Part shown: in pieces, positions 11,424 through 22,799 of the stretch
Numbering within the stretch: the first letter of the stretch is position 1
How the letters are laid out: each line of letters opens with the position of its first letter
DNA from: Sclerodactyla briareus
Lineage: Eukaryota > Echinodermata > Holothuroidea > Dendrochirotida > Sclerodactylidae
NCBI GenBank assembly: GCA_026419785.1
Contig: JAODTK010002887.1
Coordinates: forward strand, 248,001-312,000
DNA length: 64,000 nucleotides
Direction of reading: 5' to 3'
The notes under the pieces: generated by a model
Database searches by the model: none
Told to the model about the DNA's origin: nothing
Seen by the model: the letters and a program-made list of their open reading frames with translations, nothing else
Made by a program: the position numbers and the translations under genes

Positions 11424-11446
11424 AGAGTTGGGTGGTAGGGTAGGTT
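11424..11446 (+). promoter_or_regulatory. Purine-rich stretch before the 3' LTR (candidate polypurine tract)
   Basis: GAGTTGGGTGGTAGGGTAGG ends just before TGTAGGGAGAAATAG, the first bases of the 3' LTR. It is G-rich but broken by T, so it is an imperfect plus-strand primer. Confidence 0.5.
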
Positions 11447-11538
11447 TGTAGGGAGAAATAGCGATCTTTCCCTAATAGTTTGACTGGCTGCTGTTAAGAT
11501 TTTGTATAGCGCCACGGTTTTGCCAGAGCTCCGGGAAG

Positions 11539-11591
<53 letters not shown>
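11539..11591 (+). repeat. Poly-C run of 53 inside the 3' LTR
   Basis: An uninterrupted C run between CCGGGAAG and AGGGAGTAC. The 5' LTR has no run here, so it was gained after integration or is an assembly artefact. Confidence 0.95.
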
Positions 11592-12799
11592 AGGGAGTAC
11601 TTTCGGGTTTGATGGATGGACACCTACGGTAGGAGAACACTGGCAGTGCCATCGTGTTGGCATGGTACGGCTACGTCACAAGGCCACCCCGCTTGCGAGT
11701 ACTGTTGCCCGGGCCAAACACTCTGCGGGAGACATTCCATAGGGTTTTGATGGTTACTCCGTAGTAGTAATAATTATTGCAGTATAACGATCGGTATTAT
11801 AACATTTGTCGTATTAGTGTTAGTCTTATCATCGTAGGGCAGGGGATATGAATCGAAATATTATAATGGAACATCGTAACAATGTACAGATATAACAGTT
11901 AATCTTGGAGTATTCGTTAAGATGATCTGATATTTTGCAAGGACTACTGTATACTGGAACAGTAAGTTCGGTTAGAGCATGTTTATACCTAGGAGGGGAG
12001 CTAGTATTTTGAGCCTAGAATCTTCCAATGTACATAGTATTTACTGTTATTAGTATGGTGGAACATTGTTATTATCCAGGATGTATGTGTATGCTATTTG
12101 GTATTACGTTATATAAGTATACGTAAGGGAATTGAGTGTCTAAGTTGATACACAGTTCATTCTGGTTTGGGAATTTGGTAACCACCCAAACGTTTGCCAA
12201 TATGGTTGCGATGGGTCTGCTAGAGGTCTGCGGTGCGGAAACGGCTGCCCAAGGGAACTAGTGTTGTTCTCGTGTGGAGTATGTCGCTATAGCGTTTCTT
12301 CCTATGATCAAAAAGGTTGTTTAAGGTCTACCTTATATGTAGTTTAGGTACAGGCTATAGGCCCCTGTGGTTTGGTTTGGTGACAGTAGAGAGCTAGATG
12401 AGGTAGCTTTACGTATATAGCGCCAACGAATCGAACAGGGAGACGACAGTCGTTGTGTGAAGTCAACGGACGTTAATTGAATAGCGTTGTTGCAGTACAG
12501 TCATCCCATGCCAGTGTCGCTGCCTTGTCACCGTGCCTTGAGCAGCGAAGTTAAAGAGGCAACGTGATTCGTCACGGCGATTGCACTGGCCGTCGTTTGC
12601 CGCCTACAGTTTAAAACAATAGGATCGCTCCCTACAGATCGTGTGGAGAGGCATTGGGTAGATTGGCATATGAATATCGCTATGAGTGATATTGCCAATA
12701 GCCTCTGGTGCACAAGAAAGCATAACCTACAGTGCAGGAGACGTAATATAGTGCGCGAGAGAGAGCGAGTAGCGACTTGGCCGCACCCAAACTGGCTGC

Positions 12800-13210
12800 C
12801 GTACTTACAGTGTGTGGTAGTGCGTGTTGTGGGTGCGGGAGGATTTAGCCACACACTAAGTCAGTTGCCGCCTTACAGTGTGTAGGCGTTCTGTGGGTAC
12901 GGGAGGATTTGGTCACACACAAAGGTCAGTTTCCGTACTTACAGTGTGTAGTACGTGCTGTGGGTAACGACCTCCGCAGGATTTGGTCTCACACAAAATT
13001 GATTGCCGTCCTACACTGTAGGATACGTGATCAAAGTATATGAGAGGACATAACGCACACCAAACTCAATTACTGCCATTCAGTGATACAGGATATTGTT
13101 CTATTTGGTACCAGGACAATATGCCAACATTGGAGACTCGTAAAGCATAGGGAAAGTCTGTGTACAAACTCAATTACCGTACATTCAGTTAGGGGGTGTT
13201 TTAGGTCCGG
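12800..13210 (+). repeat. Degenerate tandem repeat inside the 3' LTR
   Basis: Counterpart of the array at 5140-5560, with the same GTCAGTTGCCG / ACAGTGTGTAG / GGAGGATTTGGTC units. Its copies are somewhat better preserved here than in the 5' LTR. Confidence 0.75.
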
Positions 13211-13702
13211 ACATTGATATAGCCTGAAACATGAACCAATTATAGTTTGTGTATCGACCGAGGTATGCTGTGGATAGAAACTTTTCGGGAGATAGCCACA
13301 GTAAGTTTAAGCGTACGGAGAAGATTGTGTGTATTTCCGCTGTATACGGCTGTTAACATTAAGCGAGGTAGGGCAATTGCGGTATATTTATTGCGCTGTG
13401 GAAATTATTAGGTATACATTCTGAGAGTCGGAATAATGGAATCGCGCTGAGCATAGGGTTAAGTGTTAAGGTCGCGGTATATGTAGCCGCGGAGTACGTT
13501 AGGATAGCTAGTGGATCTCGTCAGATTGATTGCCTTATTGTATAACCATAGGTAGTGAGTGATATACCCATATAATCTCATAGTATACCCTATTCAGAAC
13601 GTGTCGCCTTCATCCGCGGGTTCGGAACAGCTAATACAGTTGTTCATAACTTGCATACCATTCCGAGAGACTGGGCACAGCCCCGGTCTGCTCGACGTTA
13701 CA

Positions 13703-13706
13703 GTAG
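13703..13706. repeat. Target-site duplication, right (GTAG)
   Basis: Matches 3834-3837. Removing the element and one GTAG joins ATAGTTATAGTAG to TAAACAAAACTTAC, the inferred pre-insertion site. Confidence 0.75.
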
Positions 13707-14130
13707 TAAACAAAACTTACAACAATGAGAGTTAAACAGGAGCTGAGACACTGGGCCGGCTTCGAGAACCGCCAGCACCGATGACAATGGCTGCCATACC
13801 CCTTTTGATGGTCCAGTCCCTAATAAAATTTTTGATGCCATGGCAGCATGGTCTACGAACATCACACCAGCCCCATCTGTGAGCCATCTTTAACACAGGT
13901 ATAGCAAAGCAGACATGTAAATACATTAATACCTTAACTCGCCCTAGCGCCAATCAATCAACATCCTTGCCAAGAACTTTGAGTAAATCGTTCTTCCGTG
14001 TGTAAGAAGGAAGTCATCTCGCGAGTCAAAAGATTCCTTCACGAAAGCCTGGGAGATCATATTCCTGGGGATAACAAGAAGGAGATTGGTAGAAGCCATA
14101 GTCACATAAGAACCCCATTCGGGCAATTTT
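13707..14130 (-). other. Coding-like open frames, unresolved
   Basis: On the minus strand two consecutive open frames cover most of this stretch. One includes SYVTMASTNLLLVIPRNMIS and FDSRDDFLLTHGRTIYSKFL, the next VKVLMYLHVCFAIPVLKMAH. A third frame over 13740-13870 (DGAGVMFVDHAAMASKILLG) is equally open. I cannot tell which, if any, is translated, and no family is recognised. It would lie upstream of the candidate exon at 3560-3789 in the same orientation, separated by the retrotransposon. Confidence 0.2.
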
Positions 14131-14714
14131 CACCTCATGCCTTGAGTCAGAAGACCTTTCCATAGGTATGTAGCAATCCACTTCCGAAAACTATACCAGT
14201 GACCCCCCCCCCCAAACTAGTCGGTATAATAGGAGGTGGCCCCAAGGAGGTACTTAACTGTTGCCGTCCCTGATCTATACAATGTGTGTGAAATGTACAG
14301 GTACACCCCACATGATAATCAAACTTGGTATTTTTGAGAGGAGGTGGCAGAAACACAAACCCATGAGATCGAGTATCTCAGCAAGGTTCAACATGTCAAA
14401 AACCTCAATCAGATGTCTAAAGCTAATCCATATGACTGATGCTCCAGTACTAAATCGTAAAGTAAGGTGAATACCCTACTAAACACTTGTCAGGCTTCCT
14501 TCACCAAATGGAAACTCTGTGCGTCTAGGCCTTAGCAAGAATTTACTATTTTTCCATTGCCATTGCTATTCACAGAGAGCTCACGTGTGACATACCCACT
14601 GAGAACCCATCTACTGAGGTTGGGCTTCCCTGTCCGAATCAATAACCTCTCCCCTCCAACGTAGCTAATATGATGGAGCCCTTCAACTTTCTTGTCAAGA
14701 GATAATGACTGGTT

Positions 14715-15232
14715 TCAAGACACATGGCATCTATTATTAATGCTTCTTTCAGTTCAGGGGTTGTCCCAGACACACGGTCACACAAAGCAGGCTATTATTA
14801 CACCTGGTATTGAGAAAACGGCACCTTGTTCAATTTTCTTGTTAATTAATTATAGACCTCAAATACTCAATATTCAATTCCTGGCCAAAGTCACTGAGTC
14901 TATTGTCTCTTCTAGACTTGAGGAGTATTTGGAAGAGAAGGATCACACTCACAGTCCTGCCTTTTGTAAAAAAACACAGCACAGAACGGCTCTTGCTGAG
15001 TGTTTAAAGTGTAATTTAACAAAAAAATGTTTGCCTTGCTTGTATGCTAGATACCACTGCAGCTTTCGATATGATCAATTCACCATGGTAGGCTCAATGA
15101 TTCCTCGGAATCTGCAGCCCAGTGCTGGAATGATGTAAAATCCCTTAACAAGATAGGCGTAATAGGTGTGTTTGTATTGATAGTGCCTTTTCAGACCATA
15201 TGGTTCTGTCTGTTGTACCCCCTCAAGGCAAC
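14715..15232 (+). pseudogene. LINE reverse transcriptase fragment (CR1/L2/Jockey-like)
   Basis: A non-LTR retrotransposon RT remnant. Order of motifs: MASIINASFSSGVVPDT (about 14726-14776), QAIITPGIEK, NYRP (about 14850-14861), FLAKVTESIVSSRLEEYLEE (about 14878-14937), then, after a frame change, motif A LDTTAAFDMI (15047-15076) with its catalytic Asp. CVCIDSAFSDHMVLSVV and PPQG (to about 15232) mark the motif B region. The sequence then changes abruptly, so the copy lacks the YADD motif and everything after it. Segments between motifs are shortened. Confidence 0.85.
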
Positions 15233-15239
15233 CGTCTGA

Positions 15240-16230
15240 AAACAGGGGTGCGAGTGCGATTCCGCACCCGAAAGGTCAAAAACAGCACCACGAAATCGAA
15301 TGGAGGGGTGCGAAATTATTGACATATTGAGCGAAATCGCACCGTAAATACGCGCACCAACATCCATAAAATGGAATGCCCAAGAGCCCAAAATTTACGT
15401 GAACTAAATCATTCTGCTGCTTGTTTTTGTCTCAAATTGGCTGTAAAACCCATTCTTTCCGTAATAGCATTCATTTTCACTCGAAACCATAATGCGACAC
15501 AATGTAACGTACGTGATCAAGCCTTGTGACCAGCGCAGTGGACAAGGCTTCCCATAACCGGGCGCCAGGGCGATTTTTTATTACCCGGGGTTCGGTATTT
15601 TGCGCCCTGGTGTTGCTCCTTCTTGCATGCCCAGGACGACACCTTATTTTTGTCAACAAAGCGGCCCGTCGAATGAATCGGAATAATAGCACTAATAATG
15701 ACTTCATGGTTAATAATGCTACTCCTCGGAGTTTCCGTAATCTGCAGCTGAAGTTTTTCTCATTGGATACCGAGCGTCCACTGCATACAGAAAAAATGCT
15801 GACATCGATCGTAGCGTAGAACATGAACAATCATGCACGATGTTCGCGATCATGCCATTCTACTGTATCGTTCCACTCACCATATTGCAAAAAAACTATA
15901 GGCACTGCACACGTGGTGAATACGGTGCAGAATCTAGTACCGACTAGAAGCTGGCATGGCGTCTTAATACCAAGCTGTGCAATGCACGATCTACGAGAGT
16001 CTAGTCGAGTTGATGGTAACGATGTTGCGGACTAGACAGTACAACTGAAACTCATTTCTTCGCTAATTGAAACATAAATATCTCTGATGATATTCCCAGG
16101 AAAGTTGCATGCGCACGGAGGAATGGTTGCATTATAGTGTTTTTGAATAATATTCCAAATACATTCGATCATCTTCCCAGTTGGGTGGCAAAAGAATCAT
16201 TTGTTTCTCGCAGTGCCGTTGGTGTAATGT
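15240..16230. other. No gene recognised
   Basis: Moderately GC-rich with several short open frames on both strands (for example 15526-15819 plus and 15477-15830 minus) that have no recognisable content. 15240-15370 repeats GGGTGCGA and GCGCACC-like words. Confidence 0.3.
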
Positions 16231-16234
16231 CTAT

Positions 16235-16555
16235 AGACCCCCCCGTCGCATTGGGCCCCCCCGTCTCCATAGACCCCCGTCTCATTAGACCCCCGTCTCA
16301 TTGGTCCCTCCGTCTCATTAGACCCCCGTCTCATTGCCCCCAATCTCATTAGACCGCCCGTCTCATTAGACCCCCGTCTCATTGGTCCCCCCCTTTCATT
16401 ATTCCGTCTCACATTGGTCCCCGTCTCATTGGTCCCCCCGTCCATCACTCCGTCTCATTGGTCCCCCTTCTCTTGGTCCCCCATCATCATTCCTGTCTCA
16501 TTGGTCCCCCGTCTCATTAGACCCCCGTCTATTGGTCCTCGTCTCACTATTCCGA
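16235..16555 (+). repeat. Minisatellite arm 1 of a foldback-like pair
   Basis: Tandem units GTCTCATTGGTCCCCC and GTCTCATTAGACCCCC (16 bases), with occasional longer units that insert CATTATTCC- or CATCACTCC-like sequence. About 18-20 units. Every frame gives repetitive Ser-His-Trp/Leu-Ser-Pro peptides that have no coding meaning. Confidence 0.9.
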
Positions 16556-16737
16556 AACAGGTGTTATGTCAGATAACCCTTTAACTTTTATTTTTCCCCC
16601 TTCCCTTGGTCTGATTTGAATGATTCTTACATCTGTGTAAATTCGTCTCGTCGTCTCTTACCACATATTGGGGAACTGGAAACCGCGGAACTAAAAACCC
16701 TAGTTCGGGCAAATCAGTTGATCTATTTTCCCGCATG
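16556..16737. other. Spacer between the two inverted minisatellite arms
   Basis: About 180 bases of unrelated AT-rich sequence. No transposase or other frame is recognised. Confidence 0.7.
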
Positions 16738-17035
16738 TCTCGGGGGACCAATGAGACGGAATATTGAACGGGGGGACCATTGAGACAGGGGACCAATGCG
16801 ACGGAATAATGAACGGGGACCAATGAAGACGGGGGACCAATGGACGGAACAATGAGAAAGGGGACCAATGAGACGGGGGACCAATGAGACGGAATACTGG
16901 CGGGGGGACCAATGAGACGGGGGACCAATGAACTGAATCATGGACGGGGGGCAACAATGAGAACGGGGGACCATGAGAGGTTTTGTGTCAATTAGGGACC
17001 ATGAGACGGGGGACCATGAGACATGGGGACTATAG
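16738..17035 (-). repeat. Minisatellite arm 2, inverted relative to arm 1
   Basis: The units GGGGGACCAATGAGAC and GGAATAATGAACGGGG are the reverse complement of the units in arm 1, including the longer ATTATTCC-type unit. The two arms could pair into a hairpin of about 300 bases. The flanks outside the arms do not match each other. Confidence 0.9.
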
Positions 17036-19780
17036 GGCGGACCCCAGTGCCGTGAGGCCCCAGCAACCACCAAATTGCCAAACTACTGCATGGCGAACCT
17101 GTATTGTATGCGGGCTTGCGCGGCGATTGCAGCAAACCAAATTTGCTGGAATTTTTTTCAGATATAGTATGGAAATTATTAGCGATAAAGAATTGTAAGT
17201 ATAATACTGCCGAAACACTCAATTGATGGCATGCTTCACATAAGGTATAGGGCCGGATTGAAGTGTTTTGTTCCAAACACATACTAAAAACACTACAATC
17301 AAAGGAAATTAAATGAGACAAATTTCGGAAGATTGCTATGTATCTTCCTAATGTTACGTTTCATATGCTCCAGTGTGTAATTAGGATACGTTTTTTCAAC
17401 CTCAAATTTTGCGATCTTAGCTATAAATTCTTTCAACCTCCCAAGCTTCAAAACATTTTTAATATGACATTCATATTTTCATGGACAGATACTGAAACTT
17501 CAGAAACAGAATAAATGATCACGCATCATGCCCTGTGAAGAGAGAAAGTAGATTTCCTCTTTTCCAGTCAGCAAATCCATGATTATTTTTTGGTTTTATT
17601 TGAACCACTATGTGCCAGTGCCACATTATCAACAATACAGTACTAGATAGAGTGTGTTGATGGGAGTCACCATTAAATAGATAGATGTTCTTCTTGTTAG
17701 TTATCACTTGCGCATGTGGCGAACCTGTTTCATTGAGAAAAAGTTTGGTAGTAAATTCATCCAACCGATCACTTTAGGGTTTTTCAACAGGTATCTGTTT
17801 CTCACCGGGCGCCCAGGTCTATTTGGTGGAAATATTCAATGAGCTGTGCATATACTGTACTAAAAAAAGTTGCATGAACATAATATAGCAAATACTGGAT
17901 GAGGATTGAAGACAATAAATTTTTGCTCTTTGGGGTTTGGTGAATTTCTTCTTACTTTTCCATCGTTGATTATTGATAGGCCTGATACTGGGTTTGTACT
18001 TTGAGGGCATGTCGAGGGGTGGGGAGGGGAGGGGGCCATAGGGGGGGAGCAATGCACAGTGATCAATCAAAAGAGAGAAACAAAACACTTTCATTCATCA
18101 AGGTGCCTGCAGAAAACTAGGGTGGCACATTGAGCTAATGTCAGTGGAGTGACATCAATGGTAGTCACTGGGAGGCCTAACTTGCATCAGTGCTTATTCA
18201 TCTGATTACGGTCATTATATTCACAATACCACTTGAGCAATGTGACTGCTATGTTTTGACATACATACTCGTACTATCAAACTATCAAACACGATTCATA
18301 ACATAATTTTAACAAATGGCCCTGTCCTGGGAAAACCTTCCTGTTCCAGCAAACCACCGGGACCAGGACTCATAGTGTATTTACTGTCTCATGGTCATTG
18401 GCCGCTTAATTGAAGGCTTGGCGGGGGAGTAATCCCATGATTTTGCCGTTGGTATAAGTACCACGTCAGCTCTGTTACGTTAATACCTCGTATCAGAGCA
18501 CAGGAACACCATACACCATCGCCTACTTTCGCTTGTGTGTACGTACAGTACAATGCATGCATCACCTTTTTCTGTTCATTCACGAATACCAGTGTTTGTT
18601 CCGACTTCCGCGTGTGAAACAGTGCTGGCTCCATCCATGTTACACTCGTTTTTCATTATGAGTGACTTCAGAGCCTGAGGTAGATCCGCTGATACGGTCT
18701 GATCAATTTCGCGAGAAGCGGAGCAGTGTACAAAGTCCACTAATGCTAAAACTTGACAGCAAAGAAATACAAACTGAAAAGACTGGATAACTATAGCCGA
18801 TAAATGGGAGGTGGAAATTCATTTCTATCTTGCAAGTGCGTGCGCGCCAGTACTGCAAGTTGGCTACCTGAATTTACCATTTCGGGCCATGTACTGAGTA
18901 TCGAACTCTCCAACAATCTATAACATGCCCTGCGCCAAAATGGATCATTTTGTGGTGGAAAAATCCACTCAGCTTGGCAAGTATATGTGGAAAAGATGTT
19001 TGCATTGCATTGTTTGACCACTAAAGTGTGTGCGTATTGATAGCTAACCCATCGCTGGCTTTAGCATGCATTTTGGGACCCTTTTTCAATGGTTAGGCAT
19101 ACAAGCACCTGAAAATCTCCCAAGTACACCCGAAAATGGGATTGAGGTGTGGCGATTTTTTTTTTTATATCAACCCGAATGACACCCAAATTGTTCCTCC
19201 TTCCTACCCTGCCTCAAGGTTCTGTTATAGATAGAGCAGGTTTTCAGACTTTGTTGTGTTGTCGTCCTCCCCAACTGGCATTCTGAATGTAACACAACGT
19301 CCACCATTATAAATGAAGCGTAACATGAGTAGAAAAAAATGACAACACACTTGGAATGGGTGCCGTTTGGGATTTTTTAGGAGCACGTTCCCCTAGGTTT
19401 TTCATGCACTGCACTCGTCACGCATGGGCATAGCGAAGGTTGATAATTGGGTGGGGGTGTAAAAGTTATGTTGTGCCGACGGATCTGGCAAAACGGGGCA
19501 ATTGATCAATTTTCGGCCATTTACTACAAATTTCAGACAATCGTTCCACTTTTGCATTAGGATATCTCTAACCAGGTTTAACATTCTTCTTGGCCCAAAG
19601 TTTGGTAGTTTCCTGCCAGAATTTTTGATCTAAAAAAACTGTAGGGGGGGGGGGCTGCCCTCTATCTCCCCCATTGTACTCTGGCTATGCCTCTCTCGCA
19701 TGATTTCCCTCCTGAAACCAGACTGTTTTTCATTAAACATTGGCTAAAGTCTTTCTGGGAAATTCTTCTTTCTGTCCGAT
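17036..19780. other. No gene recognised (2.7 kb)
   Basis: AT-rich sequence without recognisable protein. A G-rich patch at about 18017-18049 and G9 at about 19645 are the only notable features. Confidence 0.3.
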
Positions 19781-19819
19781 TCAGGGAATACAACCAACGA
19801 GAGTCCAGAGATGGCTAGC

Positions 19820-20860
19820 ATTCTTAATAACTATTTTTTCGCCGTATTCACTCAGGAACACTTGATAATTTCAACGACTTTGTGGTTGGTGTGCCATCTA
19901 GTGGTAATATGGTATGTTTCGAAGATTGAATAAAGGAGAAACTCAGAAGACTCAAAGTGTAAAGCTGAATTACAGAGTTACAAAAGTGCGGACTTACCAC
20001 GTGGTATCGGGAGTTTTGTTTGACGATGATGTTTGCAATTGTCCAAAGGTATCTTGATATAATCTCCAATGATCTTCCTCCGATGACAATGTTTTTCATG
20101 CCGATAATGTGGCAAAGTTTATGCTGTTGATTTTCCCAATCGCAACGCTTCTTTTAAGCATTAACTGGCAAATTATTCATCAGGTGAATTCAAAAAAGTA
20201 TCTCTGTGTTAATTGATTTCTTCTCATGCAAACCTTCCTAAGCTTTGACTGAAGCTGCGAGGAAGGTAACTGCATTCTGCTTGATCAAACTCACTCTTCA
20301 GTTTCCTTGATAAGATATTGTTGTCAGGTTGTTTAAGCAGCTGGTGGAGACCTCACCTAGATATTCTGTCCAAGTCTGGAATCCATATTCCAAAAGAACA
20401 AGCATGGGGGTAATTGAAACATTCAGCAAGGGCCATTAGATTAATTCACTGTCTTAGAGATTTACCCTCGAGGATAGATTAAGGCGTCTCAATCTACCTT
20501 CGCTGGCAGCTGCGACGAATTTGAGGTGATTTGATTCAGGTCTTTAATTGTTCATGGATTCGAAGGCCTTTTCTTCCACTATTTGCTTTGGTTTTCCAAA
20601 GTTCCCTCAAAGGGGTCATTGCCCTCAAGCTTCGTGGTAACTCCTGAGTGGACGTTCGGAAATCTTTCTTTTCCAGAGAAGTTATCAATGAGGGATAGCC
20701 TACTGTATATGTTGTTCTGTCTCAGAGTGTGAATGCATTCAAGAAATTCTTTATTTATTGTCCAGGACCGTGGGCGAATTCTTTAAGCACTGGGTTGTTC
20801 TTCTCTTTTGGGATGTTTGGCTTCCAAGGTCTCTCATGAGGATTTTGTCCTTCCTGACCC
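19820..20860 (+). pseudogene. LINE ORF2 remnant with internal deletion (CR1/Jockey-like)
   Basis: Pieces of a non-LTR RT protein appear in order. ILNNYFFAVFTQEHLDNF (about 19820-19876) and IKEKLRRLK (about 19929-19957) are the region before the RT core. Then LDIISNDLPP (about 20051-20080) and HADNVAKFM (about 20098-20124) correspond to the motif before and at the YADD box, whose two aspartates read Asp-Asn here. EAARKVTAFCLIK (about 20249-20290), YSVQVWNPYSKR (about 20362-20398), RLNLPSL (about 20486-20506), GDLIQVFN and FFSREVI (about 20665-20688) are the conserved C-terminal part. The core RT motifs between 19960 and 20050 are deleted. There are frame changes throughout. Confidence 0.8.
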
Positions 20861-22790
20861 TTTTTTACTAACCTAACAATGGGGTAAAGGCTATTACTCA
20901 TGATACGTGTCTACTTCCATGTATAATCACGTGAGTGGACTGCAACACACTCAATTTCGAGCTTCGTAAGATCTACACATTCAGCGTTATATTTGATGTT
21001 TGATTGTGCCATCATGTTGTAACAGTTTCTGATTATTTCATGCATAGACTACGTGAATTCAGTACTTGTATGGTATCTGTATGGATATCTATACACTACA
21101 TGCAGCAACATAAAAACAATCTGTGCAACTGCTATGGCTATTCTTGTGACCCCCCCAGAGGGCGTCCCCTAATAGTCGGTACAATAGATCGAGGTCCCAG
21201 GGTAAGACCCCTGCTTCTACCAGCATTTCTACTATGCCTAACTTAGCTTGTAACAGGCATAGAATTCCTTTGGAAAACTTGGGTATCACATTTCTGGTAG
21301 TATACGTGGCAAGGTAGCTGGAAATGGCAGCTTGATTGATAATTATATCATCCTGATATTATCTTAGGTATATACTGAGAAGCCACAAAACACAAGTAGT
21401 ATTGCTAGTAGCGAGCTCTTTCACTGTATTAATTCATAAAGACGGAAAACTAGTACTCAAAGGGAGTGCTGATTGCCCGTTAATGACCTTGTTGCTACCC
21501 ATCATAGGATTCAGATACGAACTGTGAGATTGTCTAGATAATGCTAAAAATCCATGGTATATACTAAAGACTCTGACTACTGGTCCTTCCTAACGTCTCC
21601 AAACCTGGGAATTCCCCTGATTACCTCATGCCCTGTGTGTGTTTGCTGATAACAATCTTCTTCTTTCCTCATATTACTCCAAGTGCACGCATAAGGCATT
21701 TGATTGACGATAGTTGGTGTGCGAAACATAATTTATTGGCCATGTCCCAAGTATCAACTGCTCTTGAAGCATTCTCATCATCCAGTCCACGATGCTTGGA
21801 GGAAGCCTTGTTCCATTTGAATCATGTAACGGTTTCTTGGAAAGTAGGAGCACTTCGCGGCATCTACCCGGCAATATATAATTTTGAAGGATTATGTGTT
21901 CGAACGAGTATCACTCATATGGGAAACGAAAATGCCATGAGTGGGAACTTCTAATTTGCTATGAAGAATTTTATGGCAGGTGATGAAGTCAGCAAATCTC
22001 TTCTATGTTCAAGAGAATCCCATTTCAGAGATAATTTTGTTAGGCTATCGGCACGGCCTGTAGCAGGCCACGTGCAATCTACCAGCTCGTTTGGAACCTT
22101 CTCGATTTGTCGTGTTACCAGTCAACAGCAGAAAACTATAAGGGGACCAAACTTGGGAGGCATCATTTAGTTGAGGAATGCAGGTAAATATTGATAAGCA
22201 GCTTCTTAAACATGGCTAGGACAACCTTGGAAATTTCTTGAGAGGAAATTTAATGACCTGTAGCCTAGCAGCATTGTGATCAATATTGAGGAGGCCAGAC
22301 ACAACCTGGAATCCAAAATATTACTCCCAGATATGAGGGGCAAGACAAGACAAAATATAAGGTTGGGTGGCAATACACCCACAAATTAGTGAAATATCAT
22401 GATTTGTCCATGCCTGGTAACACAAAGTGCCCCTTGGAAAGAGTTTCGCACATTGCCTATATCAGGATGGGTGTTACAATGCCTAGGTTTTCATTAGCCT
22501 TTTCGCAAATAGCTCTCGCAGCTTGTGGTCTACTCAGAGGGGCAAAGTGAGCAATTATGGAAGGCCAAATAGAAATTTCAGCAGATAAAATGGTTTTTTG
22601 GCACAAAATAGCACGTTTCTGTCAGATTTGTCACAATGAAGATGTAAAAATTTATGGCGGAACATTCATGTTGAACTTTGAGAGAATAGGCTATGCACAA
22701 CGAATTGAGAACTCAGAAAGATAATATATATTTACAAGTTTTTCCAATTACATGCTAACACAAAACTGCCCCCTGAAGTATCCCAGAATG
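20861..22790. other. No gene recognised (1.9 kb)
   Basis: AT-rich. Open frames of 108 and 69 codons at 21628-21954 and 21961-22170 show no recognisable motif, splice pattern or repeat match within the window. Confidence 0.3.
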
Positions 22791-22799
22791 CCTCAAAAC

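Larger units (their letters stand above)
3838..13702 (+). mobile_element. Ty3/gypsy LTR retrotransposon, complete structure, reading frames broken
   Basis: A 9.87-kb element with two matching long LTRs (TGTA...TTA[C/T]A), a tRNA-Leu-type primer site after the 5' LTR, a purine-rich stretch before the 3' LTR and a 4-base flanking duplication. The internal 5.4 kb encodes, in order, Gag, aspartic protease, reverse transcriptase, RNase H and integrase. That order (integrase after RNase H) is Ty3/gypsy and excludes Copia. No env-like segment is seen. Every domain is split by frame changes and in-frame stops, so the copy as written cannot make its proteins, though part of this may be sequencing error. 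Lineage is not assigned; LTRs over 2 kb are longer than those of the short-LTR Mag/SURL-type elements known from sea urchins. Confidence 0.95.
11447..13702 (+). repeat. 3' LTR (about 2.26 kb)
   Basis: Collinear with the 5' LTR from TGTAGGGAGAAATAG to CGACGTTACA. It differs by scattered indels and substitutions and by a run of 53 C at 11539-11591 that the 5' LTR lacks at the matching point (GCTCCGGGAGTACTT). The internal tandem repeat is present at about 12800-13210. Confidence 0.93.

Noticed and set aside
11372-11663. Poly-glycine frames on the minus strand
   Set aside because: They are produced by the poly-C run in the 3' LTR.
16137-17073. Open frames giving Ser-His-Trp-Ser-Pro-rich peptides on both strands
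   Set aside because: They are translations of the 16-base minisatellite, open in several frames at once and on both strands, so they are not genes.
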